Assembly: GCA_018882885.1 (NCBI GenBank)
Contig: VERG01000008.1
Location: forward strand, 1-59,424
Direction of reading: 5' to 3'
Length of the DNA stretch: 59,424 bases
DNA from: Candidatus Nanopelagicaceae bacterium
GTDB lineage: Bacteria > Actinomycetota > Actinomycetes > Nanopelagicales > Nanopelagicaceae
The notes under the pieces were generated by a model. That model was not told the origin of the DNA, made no database searches, and saw only the letters and a list, made by a program, of their open reading frames with translations. The position numbers and the translations under genes were made by a program. Shown here one piece after another: positions 48,309 to 56,815 of the stretch (positions are counted from its first letter, which is position 1; every line of letters begins with the position of its first letter).

Positions 48309-48408
48309 CGGGTCCGATAAGTAGTGAAAACAACTGAATATCAGCATCAAAATTAATTAAAAGAAAAACAAAAATTCAAAATTCGAGGCAGAAGACGGAG
48401 AAATAAGA

Positions 48409-51222
48409 ATGTCGGACACGGTGATCAATCGCTCATCAGGAAAGAACAAGCTAGGCAAAGGCCTAACAATTGAGCGCGTGTTTAGCACCCCAGGTGTGCA
48501 CCCATATGACAATGTCACTTGGGAACGCCGCGATGTAGTACAGACCAACTGGAAAACCGGCGAGGTTGTTTTCGAACAACGCGGTGTTGAGTATCCAGAT
48601 TTCTGGTCAGTCAATGCATCCACAATTGTTACCACTAAATACTTCCGTGGTGCAGTTGGTCATGACAACCGTGAATGGTCGCTAAAGCAGGTTATTGATC
48701 GCGTAGTACTTACCTATGTAAAGGCAGGAAAGGAGTACGGCTACTTTGCGACAACTCAAGATGCAGAGATCTTCGAGCATGAGTTAACCCATATGTTGTT
48801 GCATCAGATCTTCTCCTTCAACTCTCCAGTTTGGTTCAACGTTGGAACCGCAGCACCACAACAGGTTTCTGCATGCTTCATCCTTTCTGTCGATGACACC
48901 ATGGATTCAATCCTTAACTGGTACCGCGAAGAGGGCATGATTTTCAAAGGTGGATCAGGTGCAGGTCTAAACCTCTCCAGAATCCGCTCCTCAAAGGAGC
49001 TTTTGAAATCAGGTGGAACCGCATCAGGACCGGTTTCCTTTATGCGTGGTGCTGACTCTTCAGCTGGAACAATCAAATCTGGTGGCGCTACCCGTCGTGC
49101 AGCAAAGATGGTTGTTCTAGATGTTGATCATCCAGATGTAGAAGAGTTCATTGAGACCAAGGTCCGTGAAGAGGACAAGATTCGCGCACTTCGCGATGCT
49201 GGTTTTGATATGGATCTTGGTGGCAAGGACATCATCTCCGTCCAGTACCAGAACGCCAACAACTCAGTTCGCGTAAATGATGAGTTCATGCGTGCTTATG
49301 AAAATGGCACACAGTTCGGCCTACGTGCTCGCTCAACCGGTGAAATCATCGAAGAGGTTGATGCACGTGCACTATTCCGCAAGATGGCTGAAGCTGCATG
49401 GGCATGTGCTGATCCTGGAATTCAATATGACACCACAATCAATGATTGGCACACCAATCCAGAAACCGGTCGCATTAACGCCTCCAACCCATGCTCTGAG
49501 TACATGTCACTAGACAACTCTTCATGCAACCTTGCCTCCCTCAACTTGATGAAGTTCTTAAAGAGCGATGGTTCATTTGATGCAAAGAACTTTGTAAAAG
49601 CAGTTGAAATCATTATCACCGCTATGGATATCTCAATATGTTTTGCAGATTTCCCAACCGAGGCGATTGGTGCAACCACACGTGCATACCGTCAGCTCGG
49701 AATTGGTTATGCAAACCTCGGTGCGCTTTTGATGGCCTCAGGACTTGCATATGACTCAGAAGGTGGACGTGCACTTGCTGGCGCAATTACCTCTTTGATG
49801 ACCGGCACCTCATACCGCCGCTCTGCAGAGTTAGCAGGAATTGTCGGTCCATATGATGGATATGCCCGAAACGCAGCTCCTCATACTCGAGTTATGAAAA
49901 AGCACCACGCAGCATCTGTCTCTGCAAAATCTGTTTCAACATTGGATCGCGATGTTTGGACAGAGGCGAATAAGCAATGGGATGCCTGCCTCTCAATCGG
50001 TGAAAAGAATGGCTGGCGCAACGCACAAGCCTCTGTTTTGGCTCCAACTGGAACTATTGGTTTGATGATGGATTGCGATACCACAGGTATCGAGCCTGAT
50101 TTTTCACTAGTTAAGTTCAAGAAGTTGGTTGGTGGCGGTTCACTACAGATCGTCAATCAAACCGTTCCACAAGCACTTCGCAAACTTGGTTACACCGAAG
50201 AGACCATCGAAGCCATTGTCGAGTACATCACCGCTAATGGAAATGTCGTGGATGCACCTGGCCTAAAGCCAGAGCATTACGATGTTTTTGATTGCGCACT
50301 TGGTGCACGTTCAATCGCTCCCATGGGCCATGTCAGAATGATGGCGGCCTGCCAACCATTCCTATCAGGCGCAATCTCGAAGACTGTAAACCTTCCAGAG
50401 GATGCAACAATCGAAGATGTTGAAGAGGTGTACTACGAGGGCTGGAAGATGGGTCTAAAGGCGCTCGCTGTTTACCGCGATAACTGCAAAGTTGGACAGC
50501 CACTTTCCGATGCAAAAGCTGCAAAGAAAGAGGATGCTGCAGAGGCATCTGCTCCAACCCCAGCTACCCGCAAACGTCTTCCAAAGTCACGTCCTTCACG
50601 CACTACCTCATTCTCAGTAGGTGGCGCAGAGGGTTACATGACAGCAGGAACATATGAAGATGGCCAACTTGGTGAAATCTTCTTAAAGCTTGGCAAGCAG
50701 GGTTCAACTCTTGCCGGCGTGATGGATGCATTCTCAATCGCGGTATCAATTGGTTTGCAGTATGGAGTACCGCTAGAAACTTATGTTTCTAAATTCACCA
50801 ACTCTCGCTTCGAACCAGCAGGAATGACAGATGATGCAGATATCCGCATGGCACAGTCCATGATGGATTACATCTTCCGTCGCCTAGCTCTTGATTATCT
50901 GCCCTACGAAGAGCGCGCTGCTTACGGTATCTATACCGCGGCAGAGCGTGCGCAGGCACTTGAGACCGGTGAGTATGCACAGGTACAAGAACTCTCTGCT
51001 CCTGTTGTTGAAAACAAGGTTGAAACAAAGCCAGCTGCAAAACCAGTAGAGATAAAGATTGAAGCTGCACCAGTACAGGTGGGATCTTCAACTGAACTTC
51101 TAGAGAAGATTGCGGGCATTAAATCTGATGCTCCACTTTGCGTAACCTGCGGTGTAAAGATGCGTGCATCAGGTGCATGCTATGTCTGCGAAGGTTGCGG
51201 CTCCACCTCTGGTTGCAGCTAA
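48409..51222 (+). CDS. nrdJ: Vitamin B12-dependent (class II) ribonucleotide reductase
   Basis: Reduces ribonucleotides using adenosylcobalamin instead of an oxygen-dependent tyrosyl radical. Active-site cysteines are in NASNPCSEYMSLDNSSCNL; GGSGAGLNLSRIRS and LAPTGTIGLMMDCDTTGIEPDF are conserved. The C-terminus (about 790-937) has a TSCPD-like domain and a cysteine cluster CVTCGVKM ... CYVCEGCGSTSGC. 937 aa. No cobalamin riboswitch is apparent in the 100-base gap after nrdR. The only ribonucleotide reductase in the window. Confidence 0.96.
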   Translation: MSDTVINRSSGKNKLGKGLTIERVFSTPGVHPYDNVTWERRDVVQTNWKTGEVVFEQRGVEYPDFWSVNASTIVTTKYFRGAVGHDNREWSLKQVIDRVVLTYVKAGKEYGYFATTQDAEIFEHELTHMLLHQIFSFNSPVWFNVGTAAPQQVSACFILSVDDTMDSILNWYREEGMIFKGGSGAGLNLSRIRSSKELLKSGGTASGPVSFMRGADSSAGTIKSGGATRRAAKMVVLDVDHPDVEEFIETKVREEDKIRALRDAGFDMDLGGKDIISVQYQNANNSVRVNDEFMRAYENGTQFGLRARSTGEIIEEVDARALFRKMAEAAWACADPGIQYDTTINDWHTNPETGRINASNPCSEYMSLDNSSCNLASLNLMKFLKSDGSFDAKNFVKAVEIIITAMDISICFADFPTEAIGATTRAYRQLGIGYANLGALLMASGLAYDSEGGRALAGAITSLMTGTSYRRSAELAGIVGPYDGYARNAAPHTRVMKKHHAASVSAKSVSTLDRDVWTEANKQWDACLSIGEKNGWRNAQASVLAPTGTIGLMMDCDTTGIEPDFSLVKFKKLVGGGSLQIVNQTVPQALRKLGYTEETIEAIVEYITANGNVVDAPGLKPEHYDVFDCALGARSIAPMGHVRMMAACQPFLSGAISKTVNLPEDATIEDVEEVYYEGWKMGLKALAVYRDNCKVGQPLSDAKAAKKEDAAEASAPTPATRKRLPKSRPSRTTSFSVGGAEGYMTAGTYEDGQLGEIFLKLGKQGSTLAGVMDAFSIAVSIGLQYGVPLETYVSKFTNSRFEPAGMTDDADIRMAQSMMDYIFRRLALDYLPYEERAAYGIYTAAERAQALETGEYAQVQELSAPVVENKVETKPAAKPVEIKIEAAPVQVGSSTELLEKIAGIKSDAPLCVTCGVKMRASGACYVCEGCGSTSGCS

Positions 51223-51285
51223 AAAGTGAATAACTCTTACTAAGGCTTTGAAAAGAGCTAAGGTAAGAAAATCGAAACAAAGAAA

Positions 51286-53283
51286 TTGAGCATAGAAATG
51301 GTCCGTAGCGCTCTAAGCGCTGCGGTCCTTTCTATTGATGGGGCACCTCGCACCGGTCAGATTGAAATGGCCGAAGCGGTAGCAAACGCACTCTCTGATC
51401 GACATCACCTCTTGGTTCAGGCCGGAACCGGTACTGGAAAATCTTTGGCTTATTTGGTGCCCGCATTAGTTCATGGAAAAAGAGTTTTGGTAGCTACCGC
51501 CACCTTGGCGTTGCAACGTCAATTGGTAGAGCGGGATTTGCCGCGGGTTAAAGATGCGCTAGAAAAAGAGTTGGGCCGCTCAATCACCTTCGCGGTTTAC
51601 AAAGGTGTTGGAAATTATCTCTGCCTACAAAAGATGAACGCCGATGATGGCACCGCAGATAGTGAAATCCTGGTGGAGTTCTCTGGCTTAGAGAAAGACT
51701 CCCGAAGATTAAGAGAGTGGGCGCAAAAGCCGGGAATTTCAGGGGATCGTGATGATGCGCCCGATGTCGATCGCAGAGTTTGGTTGGCTAACTCAACATC
51801 AGGTAGAGAGTGCGTTGGCGCCGATGAGTGTCGTTTTGGCAGTGAGTGCTTTGCGGTTAATGCAAAGGCTAAAGCGCAAACCGCAGATATCGTGGTCACC
51901 AACCACACCCTGTTGGCGATTGAGATTGTTGACTCACACCCCATACTTCCAGAGCGTGATGCGGTAATTCTTGATGAGGCACATGAGTTTATGGATCGCA
52001 CAACTCAAGCCGTGACGGAGGAGTTAACCGCAGGCCGAGTTTCCCGTGCTGCCAACATGGTGCGCCGTCACATGCCTGGAAAGTTAGCCGACAGCTTTGT
52101 TAAAGCAGCGGATGGATTCGCCGATGCGATGGAGGAGTACGGGCTTGATTATCGCTCAACCCCGGATCAAGAGCGGAAGTTAAGCGAGCTTCCAAATGCC
52201 TTGGCGGCACCGGTTCGTAAAGTCAAAGAGGCTTGCGAGGCGGTTATCGCAGCAATTAACGCTGACAGTGAAATTGTCGATCCAGATACCTTGGCGGATC
52301 GAGCCCGAGTTAAAGGCGCGGTTAATGAAATCAAAACTACTGCGCAAAAATTAATGAAAGTGGGAAATGGGCAGGTACTTTGGTATGAGCCAACCTTCTC
52401 AACCCTCTACTTAGCCCCTCTTGCGGTTTCTCATGTTTTACGTGAAAACCTATTTACTCAGACACCAGTGATCGCCACCAGTGCAACTCTCACCGTAGGA
52501 AAAAGTTTTGATCCGATCGCTAAGAGTCTAGGTATTTTGAGCAACCCTCAAGAAGAAAGTGAAGAGGAGGATGAGGATTGGAACCTCGATCCATCCAATG
52601 TTCAAATGCTGGATGTTGGCTCACCATTTGATTTTGCGAATCAAGGGATGCTTTACCTTCCAAAGCAACTTCCCGAGCCAGGGCGCGACGGGCCATCAAA
52701 AGAATCTCTAGTCGAATTAGGCGAGTTAATTGATGCAGCAGGTGGCCGAGCTTTGGCGCTGTTTTCATCATGGCGCGGCGTTGAAATGGCAGACGAACAT
52801 CTGCGACGAGTGCTGGCAGAGCTACCAATTTCGATTATTACCCAAAAACGCGGAGATAGCGTTGGCGCTCTAGTTGAGAGATTTGCCAATGATCCAACCT
52901 CTGTATTGATTGGAACCATGAGTCTTTGGCAAGGTGTTGATGTTCCTGGCCCTTCTTGCACTTTGGTAGCCATAGATCGCATTCCTTTTCCGCGGCCTGA
53001 TGATCCAGTTATGTCAGCCCGAGCGGCCGAGGCCGATGCCGCTGGAGGATCTGGTTTTATGCAGGTTTCATTGCCTCGAGCCGCGTTGTTGTTAGCGCAG
53101 GGCGCGGGCAGATTGATTAGATCTGTTGAGGATCGGGGAGTAGTTGCAATTCTTGACTCCCGGATCGTGAATAAGCGTTATGGAGCAATACTTTTGAACT
53201 CTATGCCTCCTCTATGGCGCACCAGTGAGGGTGCGGTGGTTAAAGAGTCTCTAAAGCGTCTGCATCAGCAATTCACAGCTTAA
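51286..53283 (+). CDS. DinG/XPD-like ATP-dependent DNA helicase
   Basis: Superfamily 2 iron-sulfur helicase of the DinG/YoaA type. Walker A QAGTGTGKSLAYLVPA, DEAH box AVILDEAHEFMD, and four cysteines that can hold a 4Fe-4S cluster (NYLCLQK, then RECVGADECRFGSECF). Later motifs: TSATLT, GTMSLWQGVDVPGP and QGAGRLIRS. 665 aa. TTG 51286 or ATG 51298 could be the start. No GAAC-N4-GTTC box was seen upstream, so despite the DinG name I find no sign of LexA control. Confidence 0.93.
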   Translation: MSIEMVRSALSAAVLSIDGAPRTGQIEMAEAVANALSDRHHLLVQAGTGTGKSLAYLVPALVHGKRVLVATATLALQRQLVERDLPRVKDALEKELGRSITFAVYKGVGNYLCLQKMNADDGTADSEILVEFSGLEKDSRRLREWAQKPGISGDRDDAPDVDRRVWLANSTSGRECVGADECRFGSECFAVNAKAKAQTADIVVTNHTLLAIEIVDSHPILPERDAVILDEAHEFMDRTTQAVTEELTAGRVSRAANMVRRHMPGKLADSFVKAADGFADAMEEYGLDYRSTPDQERKLSELPNALAAPVRKVKEACEAVIAAINADSEIVDPDTLADRARVKGAVNEIKTTAQKLMKVGNGQVLWYEPTFSTLYLAPLAVSHVLRENLFTQTPVIATSATLTVGKSFDPIAKSLGILSNPQEESEEEDEDWNLDPSNVQMLDVGSPFDFANQGMLYLPKQLPEPGRDGPSKESLVELGELIDAAGGRALALFSSWRGVEMADEHLRRVLAELPISIITQKRGDSVGALVERFANDPTSVLIGTMSLWQGVDVPGPSCTLVAIDRIPFPRPDDPVMSARAAEADAAGGSGFMQVSLPRAALLLAQGAGRLIRSVEDRGVVAILDSRIVNKRYGAILLNSMPPLWRTSEGAVVKESLKRLHQQFTA

Positions 53284-53342
53284 GTTTTCCACTTACTTAT
53301 TTTTTAAATGTAGAACCCGGCCCGAAATGTAAATCATCAGCT

Positions 53343-54050
53343 ATGCGATTTATTGTCATAGCGATTGTGCTGATATTCATGGGATCAAACGCCTCTGTTG
53401 CGCAATGCGAAGGGGATACCTGTATTGATGTCACTACGGATCAAGAGAACAATCAAGTTGTAATCACTGTGCAAAAAGGTAAATCAGGAAGTAGTAGTAC
53501 CAGGGCACCTCGAGCGGTCTCTACGCCAGGGCTAAAAAAACCTTGGATTCCATGGTTACCTAGGCCTGCTTCCACATCAAAACCTCGCCCCAGACCGACA
53601 GTAACCTCGCGACCCAGAGTTAGGAGCATCTCGAGTTCGAAAATCTCTGATCAAGTTAAGAGTTTATTGCCAAAGGGCAGCATCATTACCCAGCCTCTAG
53701 GTGAAGTGCTCGTGCAACAACCCGTAAACTTTATGACCAACACCCCTCAGATCTTCACAACTGTGATTATCGTGCTTGGAGTTCCAATAACAATTCATCT
53801 CACACCAATCTTTGAATGGGATTTTGGTGACGGCAATAAATTAACCACCAAACTTCCTGGAGCGCCCTATCCACTGGCATTGATCCAAAATACCTACACA
53901 ACTTCGGGAGAAAAATATGTTTTGCTGACCACCAGATGGAGTGGTTTTTGGCGGGCCGGAGCTTTAGGGGCGCCAATTAATGGGGCCATAACCCAAAAGC
54001 TTCAAAAACGAATTTTGGTAAGGCCTGGCGCTGTTACTTACAGACCATAG
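53343..54050 (+). CDS. Secreted protein with PKD-like motif, function unknown
   Basis: 235 aa with a Sec signal peptide (about residues 1-20, MRFIVIAIVLIFMGSNASVAQ) and two cysteines just after it (CEGDTC). A Pro/Arg/Ser/Thr-rich basic linker follows (about 50-105), then a beta-rich C-terminal part with FEWDFGDGNKLTT, which resembles the WDFGDG core of PKD domains, and an aromatic YVLLTTRWSGFWR segment. Probably a surface or envelope protein. The linker suggests attachment to the cell wall. Lies 59 bases after the helicase gene. Confidence 0.65.
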   Translation: MRFIVIAIVLIFMGSNASVAQCEGDTCIDVTTDQENNQVVITVQKGKSGSSSTRAPRAVSTPGLKKPWIPWLPRPASTSKPRPRPTVTSRPRVRSISSSKISDQVKSLLPKGSIITQPLGEVLVQQPVNFMTNTPQIFTTVIIVLGVPITIHLTPIFEWDFGDGNKLTTKLPGAPYPLALIQNTYTTSGEKYVLLTTRWSGFWRAGALGAPINGAITQKLQKRILVRPGAVTYRP

Positions 54051-54109
54051 TTTTCAACATTCACAAAGATTCTTCGTAGGAGCATCAAGTTCATCTCCAT
54101 GCTTCAGCC

Positions 54110-54649
54110 ATGACAAAACTTACCTCTCCAAAACCTGAAGATTCTTTACTACTAACCGAACTAAGCAACATAAGTGAAATTGATTATGAACAAGATCCAA
54201 CTCCGTTTCAACGTCAAGGGGCAGAGGCGGTAATTGATTTCATCGCAGATTTCGCCGCTGAGGGCTTAGTTAGAGACAGGCGGTTAATTGCATTGTTGCT
54301 TACCCGGTTAAAGGATTTACAAGTTAGAGATTTCGCACTTGGTAGTGTGACTATCGAGAGTCTCCAGCTTTATTTCAATGCATGGAATTGGTTGTTGAGC
54401 TGTGCCCCGCAAGGCTTTGTTGCTCCTGTTGCAAATCTACTGGCGGCTGTGGCGTATGAAAAAGGTGATAGCACTCTTGCCCATCATGCTTTGGATCAAG
54501 CAATTAAGGATGACCCTGATTACGCGATGACCGGGTTGTTGCGCCAAGTATTTTCCTCAGGGTGGTCTCCCAGCACATTCGCAGTTATGAGAGCAGAGCT
54601 CCATCCCAGAATTTGTGATGCTATTTTCTCGGGTAGCATGAATCCATGA
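54110..54649 (+). CDS. DUF4192-like protein, short form
   Basis: 179 aa, cytoplasmic and helical. The pattern of a charged helix, LLTRLKDLQVRDFALGSV, PVANLLAAVAYEKGDSTLAHHALDQAIKDDPDYAMTGLLRQVFSSGWSP resembles the C-terminal half of actinobacterial DUF4192 proteins, which are about twice as long. The N-terminal half is not encoded upstream (the 59-base gap has no reading frame for it), so this is a shortened family member. Function unknown. The stop overlaps the ald start (ATGA). Confidence 0.6.
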   Translation: MTKLTSPKPEDSLLLTELSNISEIDYEQDPTPFQRQGAEAVIDFIADFAAEGLVRDRRLIALLLTRLKDLQVRDFALGSVTIESLQLYFNAWNWLLSCAPQGFVAPVANLLAAVAYEKGDSTLAHHALDQAIKDDPDYAMTGLLRQVFSSGWSPSTFAVMRAELHPRICDAIFSGSMNP

Positions 54650-55749
54650 ACATCGGCGTTCCTAAAGAGATAAAAAATAACGAGTATCGAGTGGCAATCA
54701 CACCCGCTGGGGTGCGAGAGTTTGTTAAGAATGGCCATACAGTTTTCATTGAAACCAATGCCGGCGCCGGTAGCGCGATTACTGATTCTGATTACCAAAA
54801 AGTGGGAGCCCAAATACTTCCAAATGCTGATGAGGTTTGGGCCAAAGCGGATTTAGTCTTAAAGGTTAAAGAGCCGATTGCTGCGGAGTACAAAAGAATG
54901 CGTCCCGGTCAGGTTCTCTTCACCTACCTACATCTTGCCGCCTCTAAAGAATGCACAGATGCCTTAATCGCCAGCGGTATAACCGCGATCGCTTACGAAA
55001 CTGTTGAGGTCAATGGTGCGCTTCCACTACTGGCTCCCATGAGCGAGGTGGCGGGTCGTATGGCTGCACAGGTTGGCGCGGCAGCTCTGCAAAAGAGCGC
55101 CGGCGGCCGCGGTGTTTTGTTAGGTGGGGTACCAGGTGTTCGTCCCGGCAAGGTGTTGGTGTTGGGCGGCGGAATCGCAGGTTTGGCCGCTGCAACCATT
55201 GCACATGGCATGCGGGCAGATGTCACAGTGGTTGATATCAATCTAAAGAGACTTGCAGATATCGACCAAAACTTTAACGGCACGGTAAAGACTTTAATCT
55301 CAAACACCCATGAAATTGAAGAGCAGGCAATAGCAGCCGACCTAGTTATTGGAGCGGTATTGGTGCACGGCGCAAAAGCTCCAAAATTAATTACTAATGA
55401 ATTGGTAAAGAAGATGAAGCCTGGTGCGGTTTTAGTAGATATTGCTATTGATCAAGGTGGCTGTTTTGAAGATTCCAAACCCACAACTCATGCCGAACCA
55501 ACTTTCAAAGTGCATGACGCACTCTTTTACTGCGTTGCAAATATGCCTGGTGCGGTGCCATTTACATCTACTTATGCACTCTCCAACGCCACCCTGCCTT
55601 ATGCATTGTCTCTAGCCAACAAGGGTTGGCAAGCAGCCCTAGCTGCTGATCCAGCGTTGGCAAAGGGGCTTAATGTTCATGAGGGTAAGGTTTATTACCA
55701 AGCGGTCGCTGAGGCACATGGCTTGACCTCACATAAGTGGACTTTTTAG
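54646..55749 (+). CDS. ald: Alanine dehydrogenase
   Basis: NAD-dependent oxidative deamination of L-alanine to pyruvate, or the reverse. N-terminal MNIGVPKEIKNNEYRVAITPAGVREFV with the substrate Arg; Lys and His in VLKVKEPIAAEY and LFTYLHLAASKE; Rossmann motif VLGGGIAGLAAATIAHGM; MKPGAVLVDIAIDQGGCFE. 367 aa, normal. Coupled to the preceding DUF4192-like gene by a four-base overlap. Confidence 0.95.
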   Translation: MNIGVPKEIKNNEYRVAITPAGVREFVKNGHTVFIETNAGAGSAITDSDYQKVGAQILPNADEVWAKADLVLKVKEPIAAEYKRMRPGQVLFTYLHLAASKECTDALIASGITAIAYETVEVNGALPLLAPMSEVAGRMAAQVGAAALQKSAGGRGVLLGGVPGVRPGKVLVLGGGIAGLAAATIAHGMRADVTVVDINLKRLADIDQNFNGTVKTLISNTHEIEEQAIAADLVIGAVLVHGAKAPKLITNELVKKMKPGAVLVDIAIDQGGCFEDSKPTTHAEPTFKVHDALFYCVANMPGAVPFTSTYALSNATLPYALSLANKGWQAALAADPALAKGLNVHEGKVYYQAVAEAHGLTSHKWTF

Positions 55750-55766
55750 TTTTCATTTCCTAAAGT
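55738..55766 (+). promoter_or_regulatory. Probable promoter of the first SAM-IV riboswitch
   Basis: TGGACT (55738-55743), 17-base spacer, TAAAGT (55761-55766), each four of six matches to the sigma-70 consensus. A start at about 55773 would begin the transcript right at the aptamer. It overlaps the end of ald. Confidence 0.4.
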
Positions 55767-55774
55767 CCGCCCTA

Positions 55775-55887
55775 GGTCACGAGTTCCAGCAATAAGCCCC
55801 GGCTAACTGGACGGCAACCCTCCACCGCGGTGGGGTGCTCCGGGTGAGGACCTGGTCGATTGCAAGGTGCATCGGCAAGCGCGGGTC
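55775..55887 (+). ncRNA. SAM-IV riboswitch
   Basis: Begins GGTCACGAGTTCCAGC, continues AAGCCCCGGCTAACTGG and CGGCAACCCTCCACCGCGG, then TGGGGTGCTCCGGGTGA, and closes with CGGCAAGCGCGGGTC. These are the conserved blocks of the actinobacterial SAM-IV class (compare the M. tuberculosis element). The first pairing is GGTCACGAG-side to GACC; the CACCGCGGTG arm is perfect. High SAM should turn off the downstream transporter operon. Confidence 0.93.
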
Positions 55888-55903
55888 TGTCAATGATTGT
55901 CAG

Positions 55904-55929
55904 GCCTTCAGCTATTTATTGTGAAAGGC
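55904..55929 (+). promoter_or_regulatory. Hairpin sequestering the ribosome site of the transporter operon
   Basis: GCCTTCA (55904-55910) pairs with TGAAAGGC (55922-55929, one bulged A), burying AAAGG, the ribosome site six bases before ATG 55935. It is suitably placed as the expression platform of the SAM-IV riboswitch acting on translation. No T-tract follows, so a terminator mechanism is unlikely. Confidence 0.6.
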
Positions 55930-55934
55930 TAGAA

Positions 55935-56786
55935 ATGAAAAAACTTTTTAAAGTAATTCCACTTCTAATCGCAGCTTTGGTTTTGACCGCATGCTCTTCA
56001 TCTGAAGACAACTCCGCAAGCAGTGAATCAACAACCTGTTCGCCAGAGTCATTAGCAACTGTTGAAGCAGGTGTTCTGACTATTGCTACAGGTGAACCAG
56101 CTTATGAACCTTGGGTTTTAAATGATGCCCCTGAATCAGGCGAGGGATTTGAAGCAGCTGTTGCATATGCCGTTGCTGAACAACTCGGATATGACAAATC
56201 CGCTGTTAAGTGGATTCGCACAACTTTTGATGGCGCAATCGCACCGGGACCAAAGAAATTTGATTTCAATATTCAGCAATACTCAATCACCGAAGAGCGC
56301 GCCAAAGTTGTTGACTTCTCAAGTGCTTATTACAAGTCAAATCAATCAATCGTCTCTTTCAAGGGCAGCAAGATTGAGGGCGTTACCAGCATCGCTGACC
56401 TAAAAGCTAAGAATCCTAAGCTTGGCGCAGCAGTTGCATCTACATCACTCGATGCCATTGAAAATCAACTTGGTCTAAAGCCTCAGGTTTTCAATGACAA
56501 TGCAGCAGCTGTAGCAGCACTTAAGAATGGTCAGATCGATGGTTTGGTAGTTGATCTTCCAACCGCGTTCTACCTATCAGCTGTTGAAGTTCCAAATGGC
56601 ATCATCGTTGGTCAATTGGAAAACTCGGCAGCAAATGACGCCGGCGCAGGTCTACTGCTTGCTAAGGACAGTCCAATCACCTCTTGCGTAACCAAGGCCG
56701 TTGATGCAATTCGTGACAACGGAACCTTGGCAGCGATTACCGATAAGTGGCTGGCAGCATCTGCTGGTGCTCCAGTATTGAAGTAA
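55935..56786 (+). CDS. Amino acid ABC transporter substrate-binding lipoprotein (SAM-IV regulated)
   Basis: Solute-binding protein family 3 (polar amino acid type), 283 aa. Sec signal with lipobox LTAC, Cys20; mature part has SPESLATVEAGVLTIATGEPAYEPWV, FDFNIQQYSITEERAKVVDFSSAYYKSNQSIV and GQIDGLVVDLPTAFYL. ATG 55935 is chosen because an in-frame ATG at 55860 lies in the riboswitch. Because a SAM-IV element controls it, the ligand is probably methionine or a related sulfur compound. It is not of the MetQ family that normally does this job. Confidence 0.88.
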   Translation: MKKLFKVIPLLIAALVLTACSSSEDNSASSESTTCSPESLATVEAGVLTIATGEPAYEPWVLNDAPESGEGFEAAVAYAVAEQLGYDKSAVKWIRTTFDGAIAPGPKKFDFNIQQYSITEERAKVVDFSSAYYKSNQSIVSFKGSKIEGVTSIADLKAKNPKLGAAVASTSLDAIENQLGLKPQVFNDNAAAVAALKNGQIDGLVVDLPTAFYLSAVEVPNGIIVGQLENSAANDAGAGLLLAKDSPITSCVTKAVDAIRDNGTLAAITDKWLAASAGAPVLK

Positions 56787-56815
56787 TCAAGAGCAAGTAG
56801 AAATAGGAGTTAAAA

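Noticed and set aside
48309-48408. Cobalamin riboswitch before nrdJ
   Set aside because: The gap is only 100 bases, A-rich, and shows no B12-box-like or long paired structure.
51223-51285. LexA box before the DinG-like helicase
   Set aside because: No GAAC-N4-GTTC or one-mismatch site was found, so SOS control is not claimed.
55860-55934. An upstream start for the SAM-operon binding protein
   Set aside because: It lies inside the SAM-IV aptamer and puts 25 unrelated residues before a perfect lipoprotein signal that begins at 55935.
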